Source: an uncultured Oscillospiraceae bacterium (GTDB taxonomy: Bacteria; Bacillota; Clostridia; Oscillospirales; Acutalibacteraceae). From it: a stretch of 6,056 bases of DNA. The notes beneath the pieces were generated by a model that was not told the origin of the DNA, did not search any database, and worked only from the letters and a program-made list of their open reading frames with translations. The DNA lies in assembly GCA_902489335.1 (NCBI GenBank), contig CABTZO010000058.1, positions 1-6,056 on the forward strand. Reading direction: 5' to 3'. Below, piece by piece: positions 1 to 5,128 of this stretch (position 1 is its first letter; every line of letters begins with the position of its first letter). The position numbers and the translations under genes were made by a program.

Positions 1-20
1 ACTTTTATTATATTTCAATA

Positions 21-26
21 TATAAT
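21..26 (+). promoter_or_regulatory. -10 box of the tRNA-Leu promoter
   Basis: A perfect TATAAT hexamer ends 12 bases before the first base of the tRNA, a normal distance for a vegetative-sigma -10 box. Transcription would start near 32-34, leaving a short 5' leader for RNase P to remove. The matching -35 box would lie at about position -2, outside the window, so it cannot be checked. The upstream sequence is very AT-rich, and the hexamer could be fortuitous if the tRNA belongs to a longer tRNA operon. Confidence 0.5.
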
Positions 27-38
27 CAATACCTGTTC

Positions 39-122
39 GCGAGAGTGGCGGAATAGGCAGACGCGCACGTTTGAGGGGCGTGTGGTATTACCATACGGGT
101 TCGACCCCCGTCTCTCGCACCA
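39..122 (+). tRNA. tRNA-Leu (anticodon GAG), CCA encoded
   Basis: The full class II cloverleaf can be folded by hand. The acceptor stem is GCGAGAG (39-45) with CTCTCGC (112-118). The D stem is GCG/CGC (48-50, 62-64) around an 11-nt loop. The anticodon stem is CACGT/GCGTG (66-70, 78-82) with loop TTGAGGG, placing anticodon GAG at 73-75. A long variable arm has a TGGT/ACCA stem (83-93), and the T arm is ACGGG-TTCGACC-CCCGT (95-111). The discriminator base is A119, and CCA is encoded at 120-122. The long variable arm and the GAG anticodon identify a leucine tRNA reading CUC/CUU codons. It is followed directly by its own terminator. Confidence 0.97.
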
Positions 123-157
123 AAGCACATATACCGACGGTATATGTGCTTTTTTAT
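123..157 (+). terminator. Intrinsic terminator of tRNA-Leu
   Basis: A near-perfect hairpin pairs AGCACATATACC (124-135) with GGTATATGTGCT (139-150) around a GAC loop, followed by a run of T (150-155) and TATTTT. It starts right after the tRNA CCA end, so it ends the tRNA transcript. The convergent regulator gene stops at 159, and the hairpin also lies just past its end. On that strand the hairpin is followed only by TTTGG, so termination from that side is probably weaker. Confidence 0.9.
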
Positions 158-158
158 T

Positions 159-827
159 TTACAAAATTTGAAAATGATTCTTGTGATAATCGATCAAATT
201 TTCCCTTTTCATTTTACCAAGCTCTTTAGAAAGAGCCGTTCTTTCGACATTTAAGTAATCGGCAAATTGCTGTCTGTTAAAAGGAATATCAAAACTACGG
301 CTCTGTTTTTTTATAGACTCGGCATTAAGATAAGACATCACCCTTTTTCTTATGCTTTTTGCCGAAGTATCAAAGTTTTTTGCCGATAAGATTAAATTTT
401 TTCTTGCACAAACAGACAAAAGATTCAAAATAAATTTATTGATCCATGTCTTTTCAAAATCAACAAAGCTGCTTAAAGAACCGACATTCAAAAGTATAAT
501 TTCACTTTTTTCGTTTGCGACGGCGTCAACCAAAAGTGTTTCATTAAGCAGTGCATAGGTTTCCGCAAAAATACCGCCTTTTTTTATAATCGTTAAAATT
601 GTTCGATTGCCCCATAAATCATTACTTTCGACAGTAACTCTGCCGGATAAAACAATTCCTAAGATTTTAGTCTTTTCACCCGCATGAAAAATTATATTGT
701 CTTTATAATAATTCGTTTTTCTCGCATTAAAAAATTTTAAGGCTTCGTCAATTTCATTTTCATTCATATTATTAAAAAGAATACAATCTCCGATATCAAA
801 GACATCCGTTTTATTTTGATCAGGCAT
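159..827 (-). CDS. Crp/Fnr-family transcriptional regulator
   Basis: This 222-residue protein has the usual length and two-domain layout of the Crp/Fnr family. Residues about 20-115 form the cyclic-nucleotide-binding-like beta barrel (seen in ...IIFHAGEKTKILGIVLSGRV... and GGIFAE), followed by a dimerisation helix. A winged helix-turn-helix lies at about 184-212, with recognition helix RTALSKELGKM (196-206). There are only two cysteines (Cys15 and one near residue 140), so it cannot carry an FNR-type [4Fe-4S] cluster with four Cys ligands. The barrel lacks an obvious cAMP-binding signature, so the effector is unknown. The start ATG at 827 is preceded by GGAGA at 838-834, 6 bases upstream. It is divergent from a ferredoxin/cupin operon and shares with it an 18-bp palindrome that is probably its operator, possibly also its own autoregulatory site. 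Clostridial regulators of this kind are often linked to redox, nitrite or NO responses (HcpR-like); that role is inferred here from context only. Confidence 0.92.
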   Translation of the reverse strand: MPDQNKTDVFDIGDCILFNNMNENEIDEALKFFNARKTNYYKDNIIFHAGEKTKILGIVLSGRVTVESNDLWGNRTILTIIKKGGIFAETYALLNETLLVDAVANEKSEIILLNVGSLSSFVDFEKTWINKFILNLLSVCARKNLILSAKNFDTSAKSIRKRVMSYLNAESIKKQSRSFDIPFNRQQFADYLNVERTALSKELGKMKRENLIDYHKNHFQIL

Positions 828-851
828 AATAAATCTCCAAAATTTTTTAAC

Positions 852-869
852 ATGTGGTTATAACCACAT
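852..869. promoter_or_regulatory. Candidate Crp/Fnr operator (18-bp perfect palindrome)
   Basis: ATGTGGTTATAACCACAT is a perfect inverted repeat with no mismatch. Its core TGTGG-N6-CCACA has exactly the half-site spacing of the CRP site TGTGA-N6-TCACA, with G in place of A at the inner position. It lies between the divergent regulator gene and the ferredoxin gene. Its centre (860.5) is 41.5 bases before the transcription start predicted from the -10 box at 890-895, the classic class II activator position. No other copy was found by eye in the window. Confidence 0.75.
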
Positions 870-884
870 ATTTTTTTATATCAT

Positions 885-895
885 TATAATATAAT
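885..895 (+). promoter_or_regulatory. -10 region of the ferredoxin-cupin operon
   Basis: Two overlapping TATAAT hexamers occur at 885-890 and 890-895. Neither has a recognisable TTGACA-like -35 box at 16-18 bases upstream; the palindrome at 852-869 occupies that place. A promoter with a perfect -10, no -35 and a regulator site centred near -41.5 (start at about 902) is the expected form of an activator-dependent class II promoter. If the first hexamer is used instead, the site would be centred near -36.5 and repression would be more likely. Confidence 0.6.
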
Positions 896-923
896 TTATT
901 TGTAAATAGAAGGAGGATAAACC

Positions 924-1733
924 ATGATAAGAAAAATTATTCATATCGATGAAGATAAATGTAACGGTTGCGGACTCTGTGCTCATGCCTGTCATGAGGG
1001 TGCGATTGACATTATAAACGGAAAAGCAAAACTGGTAAGAGAACATTATTGTGACGGTTTAGGAGACTGTCTGCCGAGTTGTCCGACAGGAGCAATTACT
1101 TTTGAAGAGCGAGAAGCACCGGAATATGATGATACAGCTGTAAAAAAAGAGCAGGAAGACATAAGAAAAGCAGCTATGAATATGACAAAAGAAGAAATTA
1201 TGCAAATTGAAGATGAAAACAAAAGAAGAAAATATATGAAGGCTAAGATGAAGGAAAACGGAGAATTGAAACAAAATGCGCATTCAGGATGTCCCGGTTC
1301 AAGAGTAATGCAAATTAACAGACAAGCAGAAAAAAACGAAGTTGATAACACTAAAAAATCAAATCAAACCTCAAGACTTCAAAATTGGCCCGTTCAAATA
1401 AAACTTGCACCTGTTAAAGCACCTTATTTCGACGGAGCAAAACTTCTGATTGCGGCAGATTGTACTGCTTATGCATACGCGTCCATGCATGAAGATTTTA
1501 TGAAAGGAAAAGTTACAATTATTGGTTGTCCAAAACTCGACGACATCGATTACAGTGAAAAGTTGACTCAGATTATTGCACAAAATGACATTGAGTCTGT
1601 GTCTATAGTGAGAATGGAAGTACCGTGCTGTGGCGGTCTTGAGATTGCAGCGAAAAAAGCCTTGCAAGCAAGCGGCAAGTTTATACCATGGGAAATTGTA
1701 GTTGTCGGAATAGACGGTAGTATTAAAGAATAG
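924..1733 (+). CDS. 4Fe-4S ferredoxin-domain protein of the redox operon
   Basis: The protein has 269 residues. The N-terminal 60 residues are a ferredoxin-like domain. The first cluster motif is complete, Cys13-x2-Cys16-x2-Cys19-x3-Cys23, but is followed by His rather than Pro. The second, Cys43-x5-Cys49-x3-Cys53-Pro, lacks the usual second cysteine and instead reads CDGLGDC. A highly charged, probably helical linker (about 70-116) leads to a CPGS motif (Cys123). The C-terminal domain (about 150-269) has alternating hydrophobic strands and conserved-looking cysteines Cys180, Cys202 (IGCPKLD) and Cys235-Cys236 (EVPCCGG), which could bind a further metal or cluster. I recognise this as a ferredoxin-like family seen in anaerobic Clostridia and often near redox-stress genes; its reaction is not known to me. 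No transmembrane segment or signal peptide is visible, so it is cytoplasmic. The ATG at 924 has AGGAGG at 911-916, 7 bases upstream. The cupin gene follows 12 bases after the stop, in the same operon. Confidence 0.9.
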   Translation: MIRKIIHIDEDKCNGCGLCAHACHEGAIDIINGKAKLVREHYCDGLGDCLPSCPTGAITFEEREAPEYDDTAVKKEQEDIRKAAMNMTKEEIMQIEDENKRRKYMKAKMKENGELKQNAHSGCPGSRVMQINRQAEKNEVDNTKKSNQTSRLQNWPVQIKLAPVKAPYFDGAKLLIAADCTAYAYASMHEDFMKGKVTIIGCPKLDDIDYSEKLTQIIAQNDIESVSIVRMEVPCCGGLEIAAKKALQASGKFIPWEIVVVGIDGSIKE

Positions 1734-1745
1734 AGGTGTCAAATT

Positions 1746-2069
1746 ATGTATAAAAACATTGAGAAAAATGTAAAGCTAAATTTAAAAGATCAAATTTCAT
1801 ATCAACCGGGACAGGTTGTAAGTAAAACTTTGGTTCAAAATGATGCATTGAGCTTAACTCTTTTCGCTTTCGATAAAGATGAAGAAATCTCAACTCTCAA
1901 ATCCGACGGAGATGCAATGGTAACCGTAATAGACGGAAAAGGAAGATTTACAGTCGGTGAAGATGTATTTTATCTTGAAAATGAAGATACTTTGATTATG
2001 CCAAAAGGTATCCCACACTCAGTTTACGGAGAAGAAAAATTTAAGATGATACTGACTGTTTCTTTTTAA
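1746..2069 (+). CDS. Small single-domain cupin protein
   Basis: A 107-residue protein made up of one cupin beta barrel. The first cupin motif region is ISTLKSDGDAMVTVIDGKGRFTVG (48-71, broken here by its loop) and the second is MPKGIPHSV (85-93). Related small cupins, as I recall them, have His where this one has Leu51, so only His91 of the usual metal-binding histidines is evident. Metal binding may be weakened or use other ligands such as Asp54 or Asp56. The ATG at 1746 follows AGAGGTG (1732-1738), which overlaps the upstream TAG stop, so it is the second gene of the ferredoxin operon and probably translationally linked. A terminator follows at 2103. Its substrate and role are unknown; the operon suggests a function in the same redox response. 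Confidence 0.85.
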   Translation: MYKNIEKNVKLNLKDQISYQPGQVVSKTLVQNDALSLTLFAFDKDEEISTLKSDGDAMVTVIDGKGRFTVGEDVFYLENEDTLIMPKGIPHSVYGEEKFKMILTVSF

Positions 2070-2102
2070 AAAACATATAAATCAAATTATCTTTTGTATG
2101 AA

Positions 2103-2134
2103 AAAATGCACCCTCTGTTTGGGTGTATTTTATA
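2103..2134 (+). terminator. Intrinsic terminator of the ferredoxin-cupin operon
   Basis: AAAATGCACCC (2103-2113) pairs with GGGTGTATTTT (2121-2131) through 11 pairs including one G-U, around the loop TCTGTTT. The T-rich strand of the hairpin doubles as the U tract. It lies 33 bases after the cupin stop codon and separates the operon from rnhA. Confidence 0.85.
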
Positions 2135-2138
2135 TTGC

Positions 2139-2167
2139 TTGTAAAATATATTCTTAAATGATAACAT
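2139..2167 (+). promoter_or_regulatory. Possible weak promoter of rnhA
   Basis: TTGTAA (2139-2144) and TAACAT (2162-2167) are separated by 17 bases, and each matches the vegetative consensus at four of six positions. The predicted start is near 2174, at the rnhA ATG itself, giving a leaderless or nearly leaderless message. The upstream terminator shows that a promoter must exist in this gap, but in such AT-rich DNA this exact pair could be chance. Confidence 0.35.
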
Positions 2168-2174
2168 TAAAAAT

Positions 2175-2630
2175 ATGAAACAAAAAGAAATGCCCCTTGT
2201 TGAGATTTACACAGACGGTGCCTGTTCGGGAAATCCCGGTCCGGGAGGATACGGCGCAATTTTGGTCTATAAGGGCAAGGAAAAAGAAATAAGTGGCGGC
2301 GAAAAAGATACTACAAATAACAGAATGGAACTTTTAGCTGTTATAAAGGCTCTTGAGAGTCTTAAGTTTCCATGTCGTGTCAATATAACTACCGATTCCA
2401 AATATGTCTCCGACGCTATAAACAAAAAATGGCTGGATTCTTGGGTTAAAAATGATTGGAAGCGTGCAAAAAACAAGGAAGTTTTGAATTCCGATCTTTG
2501 GAAAAGACTACATAAACTTCTTGATATTCACGACACAAAATTTTATTGGATAAAGGGACACGACGGTCACCCATATAATGAGCGATGTGATGAACTTGCA
2601 AAGAGTTTTTATTTGAATTTACTTAATTAG
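2175..2630 (+). CDS. rnhA: Ribonuclease HI
   Basis: The 151-residue protein is a complete bacterial RNase HI, the cytoplasmic endonuclease that cuts the RNA strand of RNA-DNA hybrids (R-loops, Okazaki primers) using two Mg2+ or Mn2+ ions. All catalytic residues are present: Asp14 (YTDGACSGNPGPGG), Glu52 (NNRMEL), Asp74 (TTDSKYV), Asp139 (NERCDELA) and the flexible-loop His129 (IKGHDGHP). These match E. coli D10, E48, D70, D134 and H124 with a shift of 4-5. The basic protrusion region (KKWLDSWVKNDWKRA) is also present. There is no hybrid-binding domain, so this is HI rather than the extended form. No Shine-Dalgarno sequence is visible before ATG 2175. A second ATG at 2190 (Met6) would give an N-terminus nearly matching E. 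coli and is a real alternative start. The DtxR-family gene follows 8 bases after the stop. Confidence 0.96.
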   Translation: MKQKEMPLVEIYTDGACSGNPGPGGYGAILVYKGKEKEISGGEKDTTNNRMELLAVIKALESLKFPCRVNITTDSKYVSDAINKKWLDSWVKNDWKRAKNKEVLNSDLWKRLHKLLDIHDTKFYWIKGHDGHPYNERCDELAKSFYLNLLN

Positions 2631-2638
2631 GAGAAAAT

Positions 2639-3010
2639 ATGCAAAGAAAAATAAATCAATCCGTAGAAGATTATTTGGAAACCATTTTAATTCTCTCCAA
2701 AAATTTAGACAAAGTGCGCAGCATTGATATTGCCAAATATATGAACATTAGCAAACCGAGCGTAAGCGTTGCAATGAAAAAGCTTCGTGAAACGGAAGAT
2801 ATTTTTGTGGATAAAAAAGGTCATATATATCTCACGGAAAAAGGAAACAAAACCGCAACTTCGGTTTATGAAAAGCATGAGTTTTTGAGAAACTTTTTCA
2901 TTGACTTGGGAATTGAGCCGGAACTTGCAAAAAATGATGCCTGTGCGATTGAACACGTCATCAGCGAAGAAGTTTTTGACGCTTTCAAAAAATATGTAAA
3001 CAATAAATAA
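2639..3010 (+). CDS. DtxR/MntR-family metal-dependent transcriptional regulator
   Basis: The 123-residue protein has the short, MntR-like layout. A winged helix-turn-helix (about 1-70, with SIDIAKYMNISKPSVSVAMKKL as the DNA-binding part and the wing at GHIYLTEKG) is followed by a metal-binding dimerisation domain (about 75-120). There is no C-terminal SH3-like domain. Comparison with B. subtilis MntR and C. diphtheriae DtxR gives candidate ligands Asp11, Glu14, His80, Cys102, Glu105 and His106. Asp11/Glu14 are MntR-like, whereas Cys102-Glu105-His106 is the DtxR arrangement, so Mn versus Fe specificity cannot be assigned. Such proteins normally repress metal-uptake genes when the metal is abundant. 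No transporter gene is adjacent here, so its targets are elsewhere. AGGAGA (2629-2634) overlaps the rnhA stop, indicating co-transcription with rnhA. Confidence 0.9.
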   Translation: MQRKINQSVEDYLETILILSKNLDKVRSIDIAKYMNISKPSVSVAMKKLRETEDIFVDKKGHIYLTEKGNKTATSVYEKHEFLRNFFIDLGIEPELAKNDACAIEHVISEEVFDAFKKYVNNK

Positions 3011-3049
3011 AAAACGCCCAAATCAATTGATTTGGGTATTTTTATTTTT
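3011..3049. terminator. Bidirectional intrinsic terminator between the dtxR-like gene and pyrB
   Basis: A perfect palindrome, CCCAAATCAATTGATTTGGG (3017-3036), forms an 8-10 bp stem. On the plus strand it is followed by TATTTTTATTTTTA. On the minus strand it is followed by CGTTTTTTATTT, from the A run right after the regulator stop. It thus has a U tract on both sides and can end both convergent transcripts. Confidence 0.9.
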
Positions 3050-3059
3050 ATGTAATTTT

Positions 3060-4121
3060 TTATTTTATTTTACTGTCACAATACGCGCAGTATTTATCTT
3101 TTCCGTTAGTCACAACAAGGTTTTCAAGATATGTTTCTTTATTAGTTATGCATTTTGGATTATTGCATTTTATTTCACTGTTTTTGTAGTTTATCGGTCT
3201 GTTTTGATCAGTATCGAGCATTTTTATAATCAGTGCCATTCTCGCATACATTCCGTTTTTAGCCTGCTCAAAATATTTTGCTCTTTCGTCATCATCAACT
3301 TCAATTTCTATTTCATCTATCTTCGGAAGCGGATGCATAATTATCATATCGTCTTTTGCCTGTTTTAACTTATCCTTTGTAAGTATAAACAGGCCTTTTT
3401 GTTTTTGATATTCCTCTTCGCTGTCAAATCTTTCTTTTTGTATTCTGGTCATATACAAAACATCCAAATCGCCGATACAATCTTCTATTGCATCTGAATA
3501 AGTAAATTTAATGTTTCTCTCTTTCATAAAATCTTCAACATATTCGGGAAGTGCGAGTTCTTTGGCTGAAATTATATAAAATCTGTTATTTTCATATCTG
3601 CTCATCGTTTTTATGAGTGAATGGACTGTTCTGCCATTTAGCATATCTCCGCAAAGTCCGATTTTCAAATTATCGAGCCTTCCCTTTTCACTCTTCAAGG
3701 TTACAACATCTGTAAGTGTCTGCGTAGGGTGCATATGTCCCCCGTCTCCTGCATTTATAATCGGAGTATCAATAAATTGAGAAGCCGCAAATGCCGTGCC
3801 CTCAAAAGGATGTCTTATTACGATTATGTCTGCGTAATTTGCAAAAATTTTTATAGTGTCTTTCAAGTTTTCGCCCTTTGCCACCGATGAATTCTTAGGA
3901 TCATCAAATCCTATTACCTGGCCGCCCAAACGAAGCATCGCCGTTTTAAAAGACATCTGTGTTCTGGTAGACGGTTCATAAAACAAGGTCGCCATGATTT
4001 TGCCATGACAATAATCCATATATTTTTCCGGATTTTTTTTGATTTTCAAAGCTAAATCGATAAGTTTTTCTATATCGTTAAGCTCTAAATCATACAAATC
4101 AATAAGACTTTTTTCTATCAT
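3060..4121 (-). CDS. pyrB: Aspartate carbamoyltransferase with fused PyrI-like zinc domain
   Basis: The enzyme joins carbamoyl phosphate and L-aspartate to form N-carbamoyl-L-aspartate, the committed step of pyrimidine synthesis. The protein has 353 residues; catalytic chains usually have about 305-310. Residues 1-305 hold all the signature sites: Ser51-Thr52-Arg53-Thr54 (carbamoyl phosphate), Lys82 in the SSVAKGEN loop, Arg103, His131-Pro-Thr-Gln134, Arg164 (NGRTVHSL), Arg226 and Gln228 (MTRIQKER), and His263-Pro-Leu-Pro266. The extra tail (about 316-353) has Cys319-x4-Cys324-x20-Cys345-x2-Cys348, closely resembling the zinc-binding C-terminal half of the regulatory chain PyrI (C-x4-C-x23-C-x2-C in E. 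coli). The PyrI N-terminal nucleotide-binding domain is absent. In the E. coli enzyme the zinc domain makes the contact with the catalytic chain, so here it may have a structural role, or act as the docking point of a separate partner. GAAAGG at 4138-4133 is the likely ribosome binding site, 11 bases before the ATG. The gene is divergent from metA. Confidence 0.95.
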   Translation of the reverse strand: MIEKSLIDLYDLELNDIEKLIDLALKIKKNPEKYMDYCHGKIMATLFYEPSTRTQMSFKTAMLRLGGQVIGFDDPKNSSVAKGENLKDTIKIFANYADIIVIRHPFEGTAFAASQFIDTPIINAGDGGHMHPTQTLTDVVTLKSEKGRLDNLKIGLCGDMLNGRTVHSLIKTMSRYENNRFYIISAKELALPEYVEDFMKERNIKFTYSDAIEDCIGDLDVLYMTRIQKERFDSEEEYQKQKGLFILTKDKLKQAKDDMIIMHPLPKIDEIEIEVDDDERAKYFEQAKNGMYARMALIIKMLDTDQNRPINYKNSEIKCNNPKCITNKETYLENLVVTNGKDKYCAYCDSKIK

Positions 4122-4144
4122 TATCTATATCGCCTTTCTTTACC

Positions 4145-4173
4145 TTGAAGATTAAATCTTCTTTTGTTATACT
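4145..4173 (+). promoter_or_regulatory. Promoter of metA
   Basis: TTGAAG (4145-4150) and TATACT (4168-4173) are spaced by exactly 17 bases, with TG at 4165-4166 forming an extended -10 (TGTTATACT). Transcription would start near 4180, giving a leader of about 23 bases. This is too short for a SAM riboswitch or T-box, so metA is not controlled by a long leader from this promoter. GTTATA within the -10 reads as TATAAC on the minus strand, so it may also serve the divergent pyrB promoter. Confidence 0.65.
4147..4161. repeat. Inverted repeat inside the metA promoter spacer
   Basis: GAAGATT-A-AATCTTC is a perfect 7+1+7 inverted repeat overlapping the -35 box and most of the spacer of the metA promoter. 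A dimeric repressor bound here would block metA. It also sits in the initiation region of the divergent pyrB gene, where TTTAAT (4156-4151, minus strand) could be a -10. No repressor is identified, and a repeat of this size can arise by chance in AT-rich DNA. Confidence 0.4.
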
Positions 4174-4202
4174 TTTTTCTATCACAAATAAAGGAGAAAA
4201 CT

Positions 4203-5120
4203 ATGCCTATCATAATTGACAATCAATTGCCCGCTAAACATAACCTTGAACTTGAGAATATTTTTGTTATGTCAGATTCTCGTGCATACACACAGGATAT
4301 TCGTCCTCTTAAAATTTTGATTGTAAACTTAATGCCGAAAAAAATCGAAACTGAGACTCAAATTCTAAGGCTTTTAAGTAATTCTCCGCTTCAAATAGAT
4401 GTCGAACTTTTGCAGATGACTTCACATAAAAGTAAAAACACACCATCTGAACATATACATAAGTTTTATAAAAACTTCGATCAAATAAAAGACGAAAAGT
4501 TTGACGGAATGATAGTAACCGGTGCTCCGGTTGAAACGCTTGCATATGAAGATGTAGATTATTTTGAAGAGCTATGCAAAGTGTTTGACTGGTCAAAGAC
4601 TCATGTATATTCAAATCTGTTTATCTGCTGGGCCGCTCAAGCTGCCTTGTATCGTAAATATAATATAAACAAGTATCCTCTAAGCAAAAAATTATTCGGT
4701 GTATTTGAGCAGCATACAAAAAATCCTTTCCATGCTCTCACAAGAAATTTAGATGATGTTTTTTATATGCCTCACTCAAGATATACACAGATAAAAGCTG
4801 ATGATATTGAAAGAGAAGAAGACCTTGAAATTTTAGCAGGTTCGGATTTGTCGGGTGCCAGCATTATTGCCGATAAAGCATGTCGAAATTTTTATATCTT
4901 AGGTCACCTGGAATATGACAGAATTACACTTGCAAATGAATATTTTCGCGATAAAAACAAGGGTCTTAAAACCGCTCTTCCTTATAATTATTTTCCAAAC
5001 GACAACACCGAAAAAACTCCTCCGCTTATTTGGCGTCAAAGTGCAAGCGTGATTTTCTCAAATTGGCTCAACTACTTTGTTTATCAAAAAACGCCTTACG
5101 ACATTAATAAAATTAAATAA
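4203..5120 (+). CDS. metA: Homoserine O-acetyltransferase (MetA family)
   Basis: MetA acylates L-homoserine at the start of methionine synthesis in the cytoplasm. With the ATG at 4203 the protein has 305 residues, and the key positions fall on exactly the E. coli numbers: nucleophile Cys142 (FICWAAQAAL), His235 and Glu237 (ILGHLEYDR), Lys46-Lys47 (NLMPKKIETE), Ser192-Arg193 and Arg249. Residue 111 is Glu in VTGAPVE, as in the Bacillus cereus enzyme that uses acetyl-CoA; E. coli, which uses succinyl-CoA, has Gly there. The product should therefore be O-acetylhomoserine. The frame is open upstream to a TTG at 4164, but that would add 13 residues foreign to the family. The ATG at 4203 has AAGGAGA (4191-4197) 5-6 bases upstream, so 4203 was chosen. 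The gene stands alone on its strand, divergent from pyrB and ending at a terminator. Confidence 0.96.
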   Translation: MPIIIDNQLPAKHNLELENIFVMSDSRAYTQDIRPLKILIVNLMPKKIETETQILRLLSNSPLQIDVELLQMTSHKSKNTPSEHIHKFYKNFDQIKDEKFDGMIVTGAPVETLAYEDVDYFEELCKVFDWSKTHVYSNLFICWAAQAALYRKYNINKYPLSKKLFGVFEQHTKNPFHALTRNLDDVFYMPHSRYTQIKADDIEREEDLEILAGSDLSGASIIADKACRNFYILGHLEYDRITLANEYFRDKNKGLKTALPYNYFPNDNTEKTPPLIWRQSASVIFSNWLNYFVYQKTPYDINKIK

Positions 5121-5128
5121 TTTACTGT

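Noticed and set aside
352..558. Plus-strand open frame opposite the Crp/Fnr gene
   Set aside because: It is a shadow of the regulator gene; it has no ribosome binding site or recognisable domain.
1046..1742. Minus-strand open frames opposite the ferredoxin gene (up to 123 codons)
   Set aside because: They run antisense to a well-supported gene, overlap each other, and have low-complexity Phe/Ser/Ile-rich translations typical of antisense frames.
2267..2956. Minus-strand open frames opposite rnhA and the dtxR-like gene
   Set aside because: They are antisense to genes with clear catalytic or DNA-binding motifs and have no features of their own.
3011..3050. Possibility that the perfect palindrome is a metal-regulator operator rather than a terminator
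   Set aside because: It lies between two convergent gene ends, has T tracts on both strands and no promoter nearby, so termination is the simpler reading.
3027..3368. 113-codon plus-strand frame looking like a hydrophobic membrane protein
   Set aside because: It starts inside the bidirectional terminator and is the complement of pyrB; the Phe/Ile/Val-rich translation comes from antisense AT-rich codons.
4164..4202. Upstream TTG start for metA adding 13 residues (MLYFFLSQIKEKT)
   Set aside because: The added residues are not part of the MetA family and the TTG lies inside the promoter -10 region. ATG 4203 has a good ribosome binding site and puts the catalytic residues on the E. coli numbers.
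4309..4614. Minus-strand frame opposite metA
   Set aside because: It is a shadow of metA with no ribosome binding site or known motif.
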